A stretch of 64,000 nt of DNA from Dactylorhiza incarnata (Eukaryota; Streptophyta; Magnoliopsida; Asparagales; Orchidaceae), in the NCBI GenBank assembly GCA_033032865.1, contig JAWHQI010000273.1, positions 1,612,001 through 1,676,000 of the forward strand, in the 5' to 3' direction. Below are positions 11,563 through 22,677 of this stretch, piece by piece (position 1 is the stretch's first letter; each line of letters starts with the position of its first letter). The translations under genes and the position numbers were made by a program. A model generated the notes under the pieces. It worked only from the letters and a program-made list of their open reading frames with translations. It was not told the DNA's origin and ran no database searches.

Positions 11563-11747
11563 TGTAAGACCCCTTTTTTTGCTTTGCTACCGGGTCTTAT
11601 GCCTAGAACCACCGCTTTGCAGTGACACCAACACTCGGGAAGGTCGCCACTACAAAATGCTGATCCTGCCGGCAATATCGATCAAAGAAAATGAAGAGTA
11701 CAAGTGAACATATAAGAGTTCAATCCCACATCACATGATATATAAAT

Positions 11748-12818
11748 TGTTGGAACATGGTCTTTCGCATCTCCTAGGTTTGAGAATAACAAATCCTATG
11801 TGTATTTGATCTTGTGTGTTCAAGTGTGCAGGTTTACTAGGTCCACATGACTCAAGGAGTACACATGATGACTGCCCCCAAAATTGTGGCCAAAATTCGA
11901 ACAAGCTCACTATCGCCGGCGGTAGCGATAATGCCCGGCGATAGCGTTGATTAGCGCCATTCCGGAAGCAATTTAAGAAGGATGCTAGCGCCTGGTAGTA
12001 GCGGATAACGCCGGCGGTAGCGTGACGCACACAAGGCATAGAGCAAGAGGTTGCCGCGGATGGGAGATTCTGCCTCGCAAAACATTGCCAAATCCGGGCT
12101 AGCGCCGGCGGTAGCGCTTGGGCTATATAAAGGACCCCTCACCTCTCGTTTCACACAGACATCAGGGAGAGAGAGGCAGGCTACAACTCCAGAGGCCATC
12201 TTGGCCGAAACTTGAAGCCCTAACGAAGCTCTGCAAATTTCTGAAGGAGGATTACGTCACGCCGGATCCAAACGAAGTCCGCTTCTACAAACGCTGATTC
12301 TACAACGGATCTTCGTCTCCGACTTCAGAAGTTCATCTTAAGGGAGTTTTTATTATTTTATTTCTCTTTCTTCAGTAAACGGTAATGAAATCACCCCATG
12401 TTGGCGAGTAGGTCTGGGGTAGACTTAGGGCTGAAATTTGCCTCGTGTTGGCGACTAGGTCTAGGGAGTAGATCAAGGGGGTGCTCGAGGCCTTCTGGGG
12501 ATAGATTGGCTAGAGCGGCTTGAGGCCGTATCTGGGGAGTGATCGGCTAAAGCCAACCAGTTCGTGGGGATACGAGTCGGTATAGAAAATAAAAAGAGCC
12601 TTTTTATTATTCGCCTCCGATCTCTAGCGTCGTCGAGATCAAGTTTTGTAAAACTTATTTATCATTAATAAAGCTTGTCTCTCTTTTTGTTTTACTTAAC
12701 TTCTTTCATGTCATTAATCTTGCAATAATTCAAAGTTTTCTAAATATAATCTAAAGTTTTTGAAAACCCTTATTCACCCCCCCCCCCCCCCCCTCTAAGG
12801 GCGCCGACCGATCCAACA
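11748..12818 (+). repeat. 5' LTR of element B
   Basis: The LTR starts TGTTGGAACATGG and ends GATCCAACA. The U3 part has AGCGCC/GGCGGTAGCG words at about 11910-12120. The TATA box CTATATAAAGG is at 12123-12133. The leader contains GTGTTGGCGA repeats near 12400 and 12440 and the hairpin at 12556-12581, where an A replaces a G and breaks one pair. A 17-nt C run lies at 12777-12793. Confidence 0.95.
12123..12133 (+). promoter_or_regulatory. TATA box of the B 5' LTR
   Basis: CTATATAAAGG is identical in the 3' LTR near 18654 and close to CTATAAAAGG in S. It separates the CpG-word U3 from the hairpin-bearing leader. Confidence 0.75.
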
Positions 12819-12820
12819 AG

Positions 12821-12832
12821 TGGTATCAGAGC
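12821..12832 (+). other. Primer-binding site of element B
   Basis: TGGTATCAGAGC is an exact match to the plant initiator-Met tRNA 3' complement, two bases past the LTR. Confidence 0.92.
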
Positions 12833-12867
12833 GGTTTTATTCCAAATCGGCTTAACAACCGGGAATA

Positions 12868-14321
12868 ATGGCGTCTCATGATCTCGCTTCAACTAGTGGG
12901 GGAAATTTTTGTGAAGAGGAAAAATCACTTGCACCACCTTTATTTGAAGGGACAAATTATAAAGGATGGAAAATTTTAATTGAAAATTTCATTAAAACTT
13001 TAGACATCGAAGTTTGGAATTTAGCAATAGCAAGACCTGCAAATGAATCAAATAAAAAAGAACTTCAGTTAAATGCAAAAGTTAAACACTATTTATTTTG
13101 CGGTCTATCAAATAAAATTTTCAAATTAATATATTGCTTTTCTAGTGCATACAAAGTATGGCAATTTCTTGAAGAAACTTATGATTCTCCATCTACAGGT
13201 ATGGAACAATCGCAAGAACCGGAGAATATGCAAGCATCCACAAATCTTCAAGAATGCCCTTCTCATGACGAATCAATGGAGCACACATCAAATGAAAGAG
13301 AAGAAGAAATCCTACTTTTGGAAGAGGAGTGCCAAGAAGAAAATAAAGGAACAATATGTTCAAATCCTCCCTCATCCAAAAGCAATGTAAGGAAATCAAA
13401 TTTCACCTTTTGTACTTCTATTTCTTCATTACAATTGCTACAAATTACAAAGCGCAAAATTAAGAAATTAAAAAATGCAAATTGCAAATTGCGCTTAGAA
13501 AATAAAAATTTAAAAGCAAAAGTTAAAGTAGTATCAAAATCAGATTTATCTAGCTTTACTCATGTCACTTCAATTGAAAATACAAAACCTTGTCTTGATT
13601 GTAATGATATTAAAGAAAAATTTAAGGAACTTAAAAAAGAAATTATTTTTATAAGAGAACAAAATGAAAAATTATGTTTAGAAAATTCATTTTTTAAAAA
13701 TAATTGTGCTAAGTGTAAGGACTATGAAATTGAAATAAAAGAGATGGATGAAACATTTGATGAGTATAGGGATAAATATGAAAAACATATTGACTCAATT
13801 GTTACCACTCTTAAAAATAGCACAATAAATTATAATAAAGCCAGACATAATTTAAAAATCAAGAATGATGAACTAAAATCAAAAATCAACTTGCTTAAGG
13901 AAATCATTAAGAAAAATGCTCAAAACATTCATTCACAATCTCAAGGTATATCTAAAAGCAAGTTGAATATAATTTCTCAAAATGTTGATAAATCCAACAA
14001 AGGAAATAAAGGATATCAAATGCTTGAAAATAAAATTCCAAATCATTATCATTTACAAAATAACCACTCTCCCAACATAAACTAAAGATAAACAAATTTC
14101 CTATAAAGAATGTTTTGCAAAATCATCATGGAAATTTGATAAATAAGAATAATATTAAACCAATGTTTGAATGGCGGCCAAAAGTTAAAGATGAAACACA
14201 AACTCAAATCAAAAGGGCTTATTCAATCACATCTCCCCAAAAGCAAACACGATGCATTTGGGTACCCAAAGGAACCGACACACCCGGTCCTCTTTGGATA
14301 CCTAAATCTCTCATTCATTAG
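12868..14321 (+). pseudogene. Gag-like coiled-coil ORF of element B (one frameshift)
   Basis: The open frame 12868-14085 encodes 405 residues. Residues 1-110 resemble the start of SIRE-type gag (PPLFEGTNYKGWK, then an FLEETYDS block). The following capsid half and the CCHC knuckle present in E gag are absent. About residues 110-370 are charged and coiled-coil-like, with CLDCN and CAKCK cysteine pairs. One missing T near 14083 creates the stop. The shifted frame carries on to 14321 with CIWVPKG, the block before protease in E, and ends there without any protease. A shares the same deletion, so this short form was itself mobilised. I infer an RNA-binding or assembly-interfering role only from its origin. 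Confidence 0.8.
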
Positions 14322-15939
14322 TATCCCATCATTAGCATGAAGTAGAGATCAATTAAAAATGAAATATCATTTCTCTACTTCATGATATACTTACACTTTC
14401 TTTTTGTCTATTTTCTTTTGATTAAAACCATCATGATATGATCACTTTATATATCTTGTAATATGACTTTCATAAATTAAACCATAATTCATAAATGAAT
14501 CAAATTGAATAAAATCGAATAAAAGTCATATCATTTTTAGGTGATCTACTTATCCTCTTTATTACCTTCTAAATCCATTCCTTTACATGTCTTGTAAATT
14601 GAAATTATTGCCAAGACTAATGATATTATTTTAATGGATTTAAATGGGTTAATAAAGGGCTTAGGCAAACAAAAAAATTAAAATGCACAATGTGTTGATT
14701 TCTATATATCTTGTGTACTGAATATGACAGCCCTTATATTAGAGAAAATTTACAATAAACTAACCAAGAATAGTTTCTCACTTTTTTTCATATTCATTAT
14801 TCACCTCACAATCTTTCTTTAAAAATATTCTGAAAAATGATGAATATGATTTGTGCTACATGCCTCACCATCATAATTATGTAAAATCAAAAGATCTCTA
14901 AATTCAAACATTACAAAAGATCCACTCAGTTCTAACATTTCATTGGTGATCATAATAATTACATGAATGAATTAATGTAGTATGACTTGCATGTATCTCA
15001 TTTGTTTATAAACCATAGAATCAACTTTATATAAATCAAATGAAATCATTCATTCTATGTCAAAATATTAAATCACTTTCGTGAATACATACAACATTAT
15101 ATCAATTAATCTTGTGGTATAACAATTACAATCAAACTCGTTATTCTAGCATTATCAACTAATAAATATTATTCATGCTAGTTATCTCATATTGCCATAA
15201 TGAATTAATTGTGAAGTAAAATAAAATAAAATTGAACGATAAAATAACTATGTGACTTTAAATTGTTTCCATTGGACTAAAATGTTTATGAATGTCCATG
15301 ATATTCTTTTGCATGAACATTATTTTTTAAATCACTAAAATCATGCATATTTGCTCATTCATGTCTTCTCGTGCTTACATTTTCTATCATTTATCAAACT
15401 ACATTAGAAAAAGCCTTAGAAAAATTAAAATGGAAATATAATAAATTATATCGCGTGCAAATTTATTTGGTCTAGTTATATAATAAAATTGCTAACGTTT
15501 CATGCAATATGCACTATCCAAACATCTCCTAAAATTCTGATATTTCTGCATGAAACTACTATTGTGACACTTATTCATGATCAATAATTTAAATTTTCAA
15601 AATCACAAAAAATGGTTTACTATCTCCCGCGCTAGCTCTACCACCGGCGCTAGCATCCATACTCGTTTTTCTGTAATTTTAAACTTTTGAAAAATCCCTA
15701 AAAATATATTAATCTACGTGTACTATTCATTTCTGCACTTTTGCTTTTATTATATTTTTGAAAAATCAAATACAAAAATACAAAAGCCAAATTACAAAAA
15801 TATTATATGTTCTGTCTTTGTGGTTTGTCATTTGTTTAAATTCTATTTCTTAAAGCAAAAATCAAATACAAAAATATAAAACAAAAAAATTATCAAAAAT
15901 TGTTAGTTTTTGAACTTAACTTTTTACTTGTATCTTGCG

Positions 15940-16028
15940 AAAGGGTGATTAGGGCTATCATCCCATCATATCACCTAGTACTGGGTGAACCATTCACAAG
16001 GTAGTCCTCGGGAAGTCCAAGATCAAAT
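15940..16028 (+). other. Conserved structured block 1 (B copy)
   Basis: GGTGAT (15944-15949) pairs with ATCACC (15970-15975). In A the same positions read GGAGAT/ATCTCC. GTGAA (15984) can also pair with TTCAC (15992). The block ends in the shared GGGAAGTCCAAGATC word. Confidence 0.55.
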
Positions 16029-16546
16029 TTTATAAGTTCAAGCTTTAAATAAAAATTATTCCTCAAAAATATCAAAAATAAATATTGTATGGACTTCATT
16101 GAAAATCAAGTATGATTTAATCTATTATTTAGAACTTCTATAATGTTGCAATTTATCCTTTCAAACTACGTTGAACATTGCTTTCATCATGCTTTGATAT
16201 ATCTATTAATATGTGCATCAATTATATTGAAAACGTTGTGTAGAACTATGCTTAGCATGCCTCTAAGTATGAGTAATGTTTTATGTTTGATAATGATCGC
16301 TATTCACTCACTTATTTTGGCATTGTCTACTTATGTGTTTAATCTAAGAATGCTTGTGTATGTTTTGTAATAGTACAATGAATTAAAATTGCACAAGTAT
16401 CTTACCTACACAACCTTTATTTGCACTTTTAAAAGTTAAGAAAAATGGTTATGTTTTTCATAAATTATATTGGTTTGCAAAACAAGTGTATTCGGAGAAC
16501 TTTGTACAAAACAAAATCATACAATAAAGTGACAAAGATAACTCTA

Positions 16547-16786
16547 CCAAGCACTACTTGAACCTCCTGATAAGTCTTAATAAGCGTTGTGAGGTTGAGC
16601 ACCTTGGAAAGAATAGTAAAGTATCTTGTGCAAATCAAATCTTTCTTTCAAAATAAAAACCACTTATTCTTAAGTACACCGGATCACTAGTTTCAATATT
16701 AAAATAAAATAAAATATGTGATCCCCCAAGGACTACTTTGCACCCTGATAAGTCTTAATGAGCATTGTGTGTGCAAAGCACCTTGG
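16547..16786 (+). other. Conserved block 3: paired hairpins (B copy)
   Basis: Hairpin one is at 16547-16607 with inner pairing AACCTC/GAGGTT. Hairpin two is at 16726-16786 with a perfect inner stem CTTTGCAC/GTGCAAAG. Both have outer CCAAG/CTTGG stems and the same loop core as in A. A linking stem GGATCAC (16681) / GTGATCC (16718) lies between them. Confidence 0.65.
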
Positions 16787-17547
16787 TAGTTGTACATTTT
16801 TTTTGTGCATTGAAGTGTGTGGAAGTAAAATTATTTGTGTTTTATTGTGCTCTTTACTTTACATATCTCTTGTATTTTTGATTCAAACATTTGTTTACTC
16901 TATTCAAAATACACTTATGTGCACATCATTATCTTCCATAACACTTCTTCTCATGAGTATTGGATCCTAATGCTAATTTTATACTACTCTTTATTTATGA
17001 AATGCACTAGATAACCTAGCATGCTTTCTACAATGTTTGGTATGTTTTGAAATTGTGAATTAAAGTAACATTGTAGTAATCTCTTTTTGATAACGTTATT
17101 TCATGCTTGGTTACTTTATTGTCAAAATTAAAGATTTTAATTGAAAAATGATTTACAAAAACATCTTCTTTTTTAAATTTAATTCATATATCTTTTTATG
17201 GATCATCATTGATTACAATAAGATGTTTCTTGTATTTCTACAAGCCTTCTGCCTCATAACCATATAATTGTTTGACCTTGCGCTTTCATGCTTATTTAAA
17301 GTCTTTTATTTTGTGTGCATCATCACTTGAATCTCCAAATTCCTTTCTTGCAACAAGTGGTAGACTTGCTTGGTAAACTTTATATTGGTTGAAAATATTA
17401 TTACGCTAAAAACTCTGATTTATTAATAGACTTCAAAATAGCTATGTGAGTGCTTTCATAAATTCAAATAAAAATATAAATCCATAGGCTATGTTATTAG
17501 ATTTAAAACGCTTAAATGTTTCCAATAATTATTATCCATGACTTCAT

Positions 17548-17785
17548 ATCTCACCATAGCGGGGGCGTAGGGTTGTAGACATTAGATAAACTTATCTTTA
17601 GTCATGTCTTGTCCTTAACCGGGGAGGGTTCCAGTGGGGCCTTGCGAGGCACTAGGGGAAAGAGTGCTAGGTTGAGTTTTGTCTAGTGTTTGCATAAGGG
17701 ACTAACACCCCAACCTATGGCATGTTTGCAGCTCCTCATGCCCATCCGTCACTTAGTACGGGGCTAGGGTGTAGACGTATTGTCT
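17548..17785 (+). other. Conserved block 2 (B copy)
   Basis: This block is closely similar to A 5222-5475 across its length, while the DNA on both sides has diverged strongly. It keeps the GCCT-TGCG-AGGC and CCGT...ACGG hairpins. The function is not known. Confidence 0.5.
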
Positions 17786-18285
17786 GGGTAGATTGGTTAC
17801 TTGGAAATCACTATTTTTTATGCTTAAAACTCTTATATAAAGGGGAAATCATAACTTTTGCTCAAACTAAAAACTCTGATATATTTATACAAAAATTATT
17901 CTAACAAGTGGCTCTAAAACTCCTTATCATTTCCTTCTCACTTAAAAGCTCGATCATGCTTTATCTTATTATCCAACTTTTCTATGGTGCATCCCTACCC
18001 ACTTTTGCTAATAACAAAGGGGGAGAACTAACATGATAAAATGCAAAAGGGGGAGAACTAACATGATAAATATAACCCGCTATCATAAACCCAACATGAC
18101 AAATTCGGATGATAGCTTACATATTAGGGGAGCACTCACTTAGGGGGAGCATATATTTAGGGGGAGAAATTCTAAATGCTAAAATCAATAATTATCCTAA
18201 GTCATCTCTCACATACACACAAGTAGAGTTTCATCATGCTTATTTATTAATGCTTTGATTTATCATTAATGGATTTGTTATTATC

Positions 18286-18298
18286 AAAAGGGGGAGTT
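18286..18298 (+). other. Polypurine tract of element B
   Basis: AAAAGGGGGAGTT lies directly before the 3' LTR at 18299. Confidence 0.88.
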
Positions 18299-19352
18299 TG
18301 TTGGAACATGGTCTTCCGCATCTCCTAGGTTTGAGAATAACAAATCATATGTGTATTTGATCTTGTGTGTTCAAGTGTGCAGGTTTACTAGGTCCACATG
18401 ACTCAAGGAGTACACATGATGACTGCCCCCAAAATTGAGGCCAAAATTCGAACAAGCTCACTATCGCCGGCGGTAGCGATAACGCCCGGTGATAGCGTTG
18501 ATTAGCGCCATTCCAGAAGCAATTTAAGAAGGATGCTAGCGCCTGGCGGTAGCGGATAGCGCCGGCGGTAGCATGATGCACATAAGGCATAGAGCAAGAG
18601 GATGCCGCGCAAAATGTTGCCTAATCCGGGTTAGCGCCGGCGGTAGCGCTTGGGCTATATAAAGGACCCCTCACCTCTCGTTTCACATAGACATCAGGGA
18701 GAGAGAGGCAGTGCTACAACTCCAGAGGCCATCTTGGCCGAAACTTGAAGCCCTATCGAAGCTCTGCAAATTTCTGAAGGAGGATTACGTCACGCCGGAT
18801 CCAAACGAAGTTCGCTTCTACAAATGCTGATTCTACAGAGGATCTTCGTCTCCGACTTCAGAAGTTCATCTTAAGGGAGTTTTTATTATTTTATTTCTCT
18901 TTCTTCATTGTAAACGGTAGTGAAATCGCCTCGTGTTGGTGACTAGGTTCGGGGTAGACTTAGGGATGAAATTCGCCCAGTGTTGGCGACTAGGTTTAGG
19001 GAGTAGATCTAGGGGGTGCTCGAGGCCTTTCTGGGGATAGATTGGCTAGAGCGGCTTGAGGCCGTATGTGGGGAGAGATCGGCTAAAGCCAACAGGTTCA
19101 TGGGGATACGAGTCGGTATAGAAAACAAAAAGAGCCTTTTTATTATTCGCCTCCGATCTTTAGCATCATCGAGATCAAGTTTTGTAAAACTTATTTATCA
19201 TTAATAAAGCTTGTCTCTCTTTTTTTTTACTTAACTTCTTTCATGTCATTAATCTTGCAATAATTCAAAGTTTTCTAAATATAATCTAAAGTTTTTGAAA
19301 ACCCTTATTCAACCCCCCCCCCCCCCCTCTAAGGGCGCCGAGTGATCCAACA
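18299..19352 (+). repeat. 3' LTR of element B
   Basis: The LTR is 1054 bp and closely similar to the 5' LTR. A short stretch around 18600 is missing relative to the 5' copy. It has TCGCC...GGTGA and TCGCC...GGCGA hairpins at 18926-18942 and 18973-18989, a weakened leader hairpin at 19092-19117 and a 15-nt C run at 19313-19327. Confidence 0.94.
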
Positions 19353-20540
19353 TAAATCTCGGAGTAATAGAGGTCCACAGATAATAACTGGATAAAAAGA
19401 TAACAATAATAAAGGGCTCATGCCCAATACATCAACAACTAACTACAAAGTCACTAGCGGAAGAAAAATCTACTAAAAATCACTCATAGATCCTGAGACT
19501 GGTGCTCTTGTGCTAAACTAGCCCGTCTCAAACTGCACCGGCCTCTAGTGGTGCTGCGTCTCCTAGTACTGCTCCTCGATTCCCTAAAATGATAAGTTCC
19601 ACCGGTCGTTTGTCAAAATACTAAGCCAATCCCCCACCCCTCCCTCGGTGACTCCTAGGAACCAAGCGGGAGGGATGAAGCGGAGGACAGCAAGGGGTAT
19701 AAAACAAGCAGATGATGGTGAACCTAGTCCAGGAAATGTCTACCTCTACACAGTATATAATACGGTAAGTAAAACAGTAATAAGTAAAGCATCAAGTAGA
19801 GACAAGTAAAGAAGAGTAACCTTGATTTATAGGAAAGCCCATACAGACTTATAGACCAAGGGGTCGTTTAGCAGGGCCTATCATATAAAAAGTCTCATAC
19901 TGATTTATACGATAGGGGTTGCGGTTGAAATGCAATGCTTATGCTATGACATGCAGTGTTATGCATTTAATGATATGTTCACATAATTGCAACACACGCA
20001 CCTGATTCCATGCGTACAGACCTTTAGTTCCTACTTTTTGGATCTAGCAAAACTCCTAGGATACCCTTCGTGTGGCAAACAGAGGCGGTGGGTTGGTCCT
20101 CACCCATGTCTAAGTTGGTATCTGCACTACCGAACCTAAACCTATCGTATGCCTCAATGCTAATAACACAACAGCGGAGCTCCTGCGTACTCTTACTGGC
20201 TAGTCCACCAGACTTTTCCTTGGCAAAGTGTTTACCATACTTACCGAGCCAAAGTATTGACGTCGGTGCGACGACCATCAATACTAAAGACCCACCACCT
20301 TTATGCACATACATTTATGATTACTATATATATCTCCGAGCCGTAGGCTCATCGGGCTAGCCTACCCATTCATGAACCATTTCTTAGTTGCAAGCTCACC
20401 AGACTAACTAGTCCGTGTCTACAGCTACCGAGCCTACCGCTCGAAAGACCACACTGACTAACCACCCATATCAACGGAGTGTGGGTGAGTGTATTTTTAA
20501 GTTAGTCATGTAAAACAACTTACTCCTACAATTTCGGGTT

Positions 20541-20632
20541 AATCTTGGACTTTCCGAGGTCTACCCTGTGAGGGGCACCCAGCGGTACTAGGTGGTACGA
20601 TGGGATGACACCCCAAACCTCCCTTTCTCAAG
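20541..20632 (-). other. Inverted copy of conserved block 1 inside G repeat
   Basis: Read on the minus strand this segment resembles block 1 of A and B over about 90 bp, including AAAGGGAG, GGGGTGTCATCCCATC and AGTCCAAGAT. G is a different repeat family and the orientation is opposite, so the block has moved between families or derives from a common source that I do not recognise. Confidence 0.5.
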
Positions 20633-20991
20633 ACAATTAATATTATTGATAACTACCCATAACCTTACTCCTCTTGCCATTTCACTTGGCTTAACCCTAA
20701 GTGCGTTATGACTTTCCTAGAGAAAGATGATCTATCATCAACCCCGAGCACGACCTTGCCCTTAACCACCGGGCACACTCAACACATTGACTCCTCTTGG
20801 TGACGTCAAATCTATTCAACCAGACTAGGTACCCCAACTACCACTCACCCCTACCAAATGGTCTACAGGTTATCTAAACTCTTCAGTTTTACTATACGCA
20901 GACCAAATGTGCTATATGAGGTGCATGTGAGGAGGTACTCCAAATAATCATCCAAATGACCCAAGATTATTATTGGGGGTGTGTTATGACA

Positions 20992-22677
20992 TTATAACAC
21001 CATCTCAAGAAATTCATAATTTTCATACTTTATTGGGTATTTATTGTAATTTCCCCAAAATCAGGGAACCTATGATTTGTACATCAAGTATGGTTTTCTG
21101 ATAATTTATGGCCTCACTAAAATTTGTTCAACTATAAAACAGTAAAATAACTGCCATATATGAATACCACAAATTTCCAGAAAGGTTTTGATCTCCAATT
21201 AAAATATTAACTAATTAATCAAAATCAAGGATTAACAAAGAAAGTACTAGAAGTTCTTTTTCAAAAATTACAAGAACATTAGCTTGTGTCCAAGATGGTC
21301 AGAAAAGATCACTGTTGGAGTTCCATAATTTTCTAAATTCATTTGACCATATAATTCCATTAATTAAATAAACAAGTCCAAGGGCAGTTTGTGAAGCGAA
21401 CCATATATATACTACTCCAAAAATTATACTAAAATTACTAGATCATGTTCTTGGCCTAAAAAGTCCTCTGACCAATTTCCATAATTTTCTAGTGTATAAC
21501 AAACCCTTAATTAATTCGTCTTATAAATAGGTCACACAAAGAGCTTGTGAATGAAGTACTATATAAATCATTCTAAAATTTACAACAAAATTATCAAGCG
21601 ACAATAACACTAACACAAACTCATTGCCAATGTTTTATGAACATCCAAAGTTATATAAATATGTAAATTCTTCTTATAAGGTAGTGCTCTAAATGGTTCT
21701 TAATTAATTCAGAGAGGATTTATGTTCCTAACAATTCAGATAATTTACCTAGGGCATAATACCACCCAAAGAACCTCTCTTTCAAATTCCAAGTCAATCC
21801 ATGGGCATATGACCATATATCCTTTAATAGGTTCAATGTACAACCCTAAGGTTTGAACTAAGGTCCTAGGGCACATCCACAACAATTCACTCAAAACCAT
21901 TGGTGGGGGTGTTTTATGTGGTATTAAATCAGTGGCCAAGGTTTCATCACTTTTGGATGAGAATTGACCACTCAACCCAACAAGTGCACTTTTGACCTAA
22001 TAACCCTTAGTTTGTCCAATCTTGGGTCACCTAACTACCTAATCAAATCAATCTCAAATGGGATGAAAGTTTTACCAGATTCACACCATGCCTCTAAGGA
22101 GCACTCACCACAATTTGGATGGGTTTGGAGGTCTCTAGACCCTAAAATTAAATCATAAGTGGTTTATTAAATTTTGCAAAAACCATAGAAAAATATCCTC
22201 CAAAAATTCTCATTTTTGGATATGCTGAGGGTGTGGGTATAAGTAGCCTATGTTTCAAATTTCAAAGCATTTGGATGGATGGATTGATGGGTGCACTCAA
22301 GTCAATCTCAGGTCAACCCTAGATATAGGCTGCACCATTTTGAGTGTTGAGGTCAAACCATTAGTCCAAATTTGATGAAACAAATTTTAGATTAAACTAG
22401 ACTTCATGGAATACAACTATCATGTAGACCACTTTTCCTAACTCAAAGGCTAAGTAGTTTTAATATTAAATTCAAAAACAGCAAACTAAATGATATAAAT
22501 AAAAGATTTTACATGAACAATTAATTAACTTGATCTGCGAATAGCAGGTCGTGTGATCCAACGGCCCGTGGCCTTCGTCCCCAAGTAATGGACGGGTCAC
22601 AGCTACCCATTCTGGGAGCTTTTGCGGGCTGAATTCCCAGCTACCCTCGCCTCTCCTCGGCCGGCAAGTGCCACCAC
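20992..22677. other. Non-coding G-family DNA left of element E
   Basis: I see no gene here. The DNA is moderately AT-rich with a GC-rich end (22540-22677). The sequence continues at 30629 once E is removed. Short ORFs at 21745-22158 show no familiar motif and I regard them as chance. Confidence 0.6.

Larger units (their letters stand above)
14322..18285 (+). other. AT-rich non-coding interior of element B
   Basis: This is about 4 kb with no conserved ORF. Islands conserved with A are about 15940-16028, 16547-16786 and 17548-17785. Near 18012 and 18040 a GGGGGAGAACTAACATGATAAA unit is tandemly repeated (18020-18069), and G-rich GGGGGAG words recur toward the polypurine tract, as in A (7600-7730). 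Confidence 0.75.
11748..19352 (+). mobile_element. Element B: complete non-autonomous LTR retrotransposon (TR-GAG-like)
   Basis: Element B has a perfect target duplication TAAAT (11743-11747 and 19353-19357), LTRs of 1071 and 1054 bp, an exact iMet primer-binding site and a polypurine tract. It codes only for a gag-like coiled-coil protein that is intact apart from one frameshift. The remaining 4 kb is AT-rich, with three blocks conserved with element A. It is better preserved than A and is the best template for studying this family. Confidence 0.96.
11563..20991. repeat. G-family LTR-like repeat, copy a (interrupted by element B)
   Basis: The G sequence is 11563-11747 plus 19353-20991, split by B. 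It begins TGTAAGACCCC and ends GTGTTATGACA, so it has LTR-like TG...CA ends and about 1.8 kb of own sequence. Its first 900 bp match 31727-32519 and its first 200 bp match 53060-53260. It has no ORF of note; overlapping short ORFs on both strands at 20024-20360 look accidental. No primer-binding site is visible at either end, so the orientation is unresolved. Confidence 0.55.

Noticed and set aside
20024..20360. 96-residue ORFs on both strands
   Set aside because: They overlap almost completely, have no recognisable motif, and lie in non-coding G repeat that is not open in copy b.
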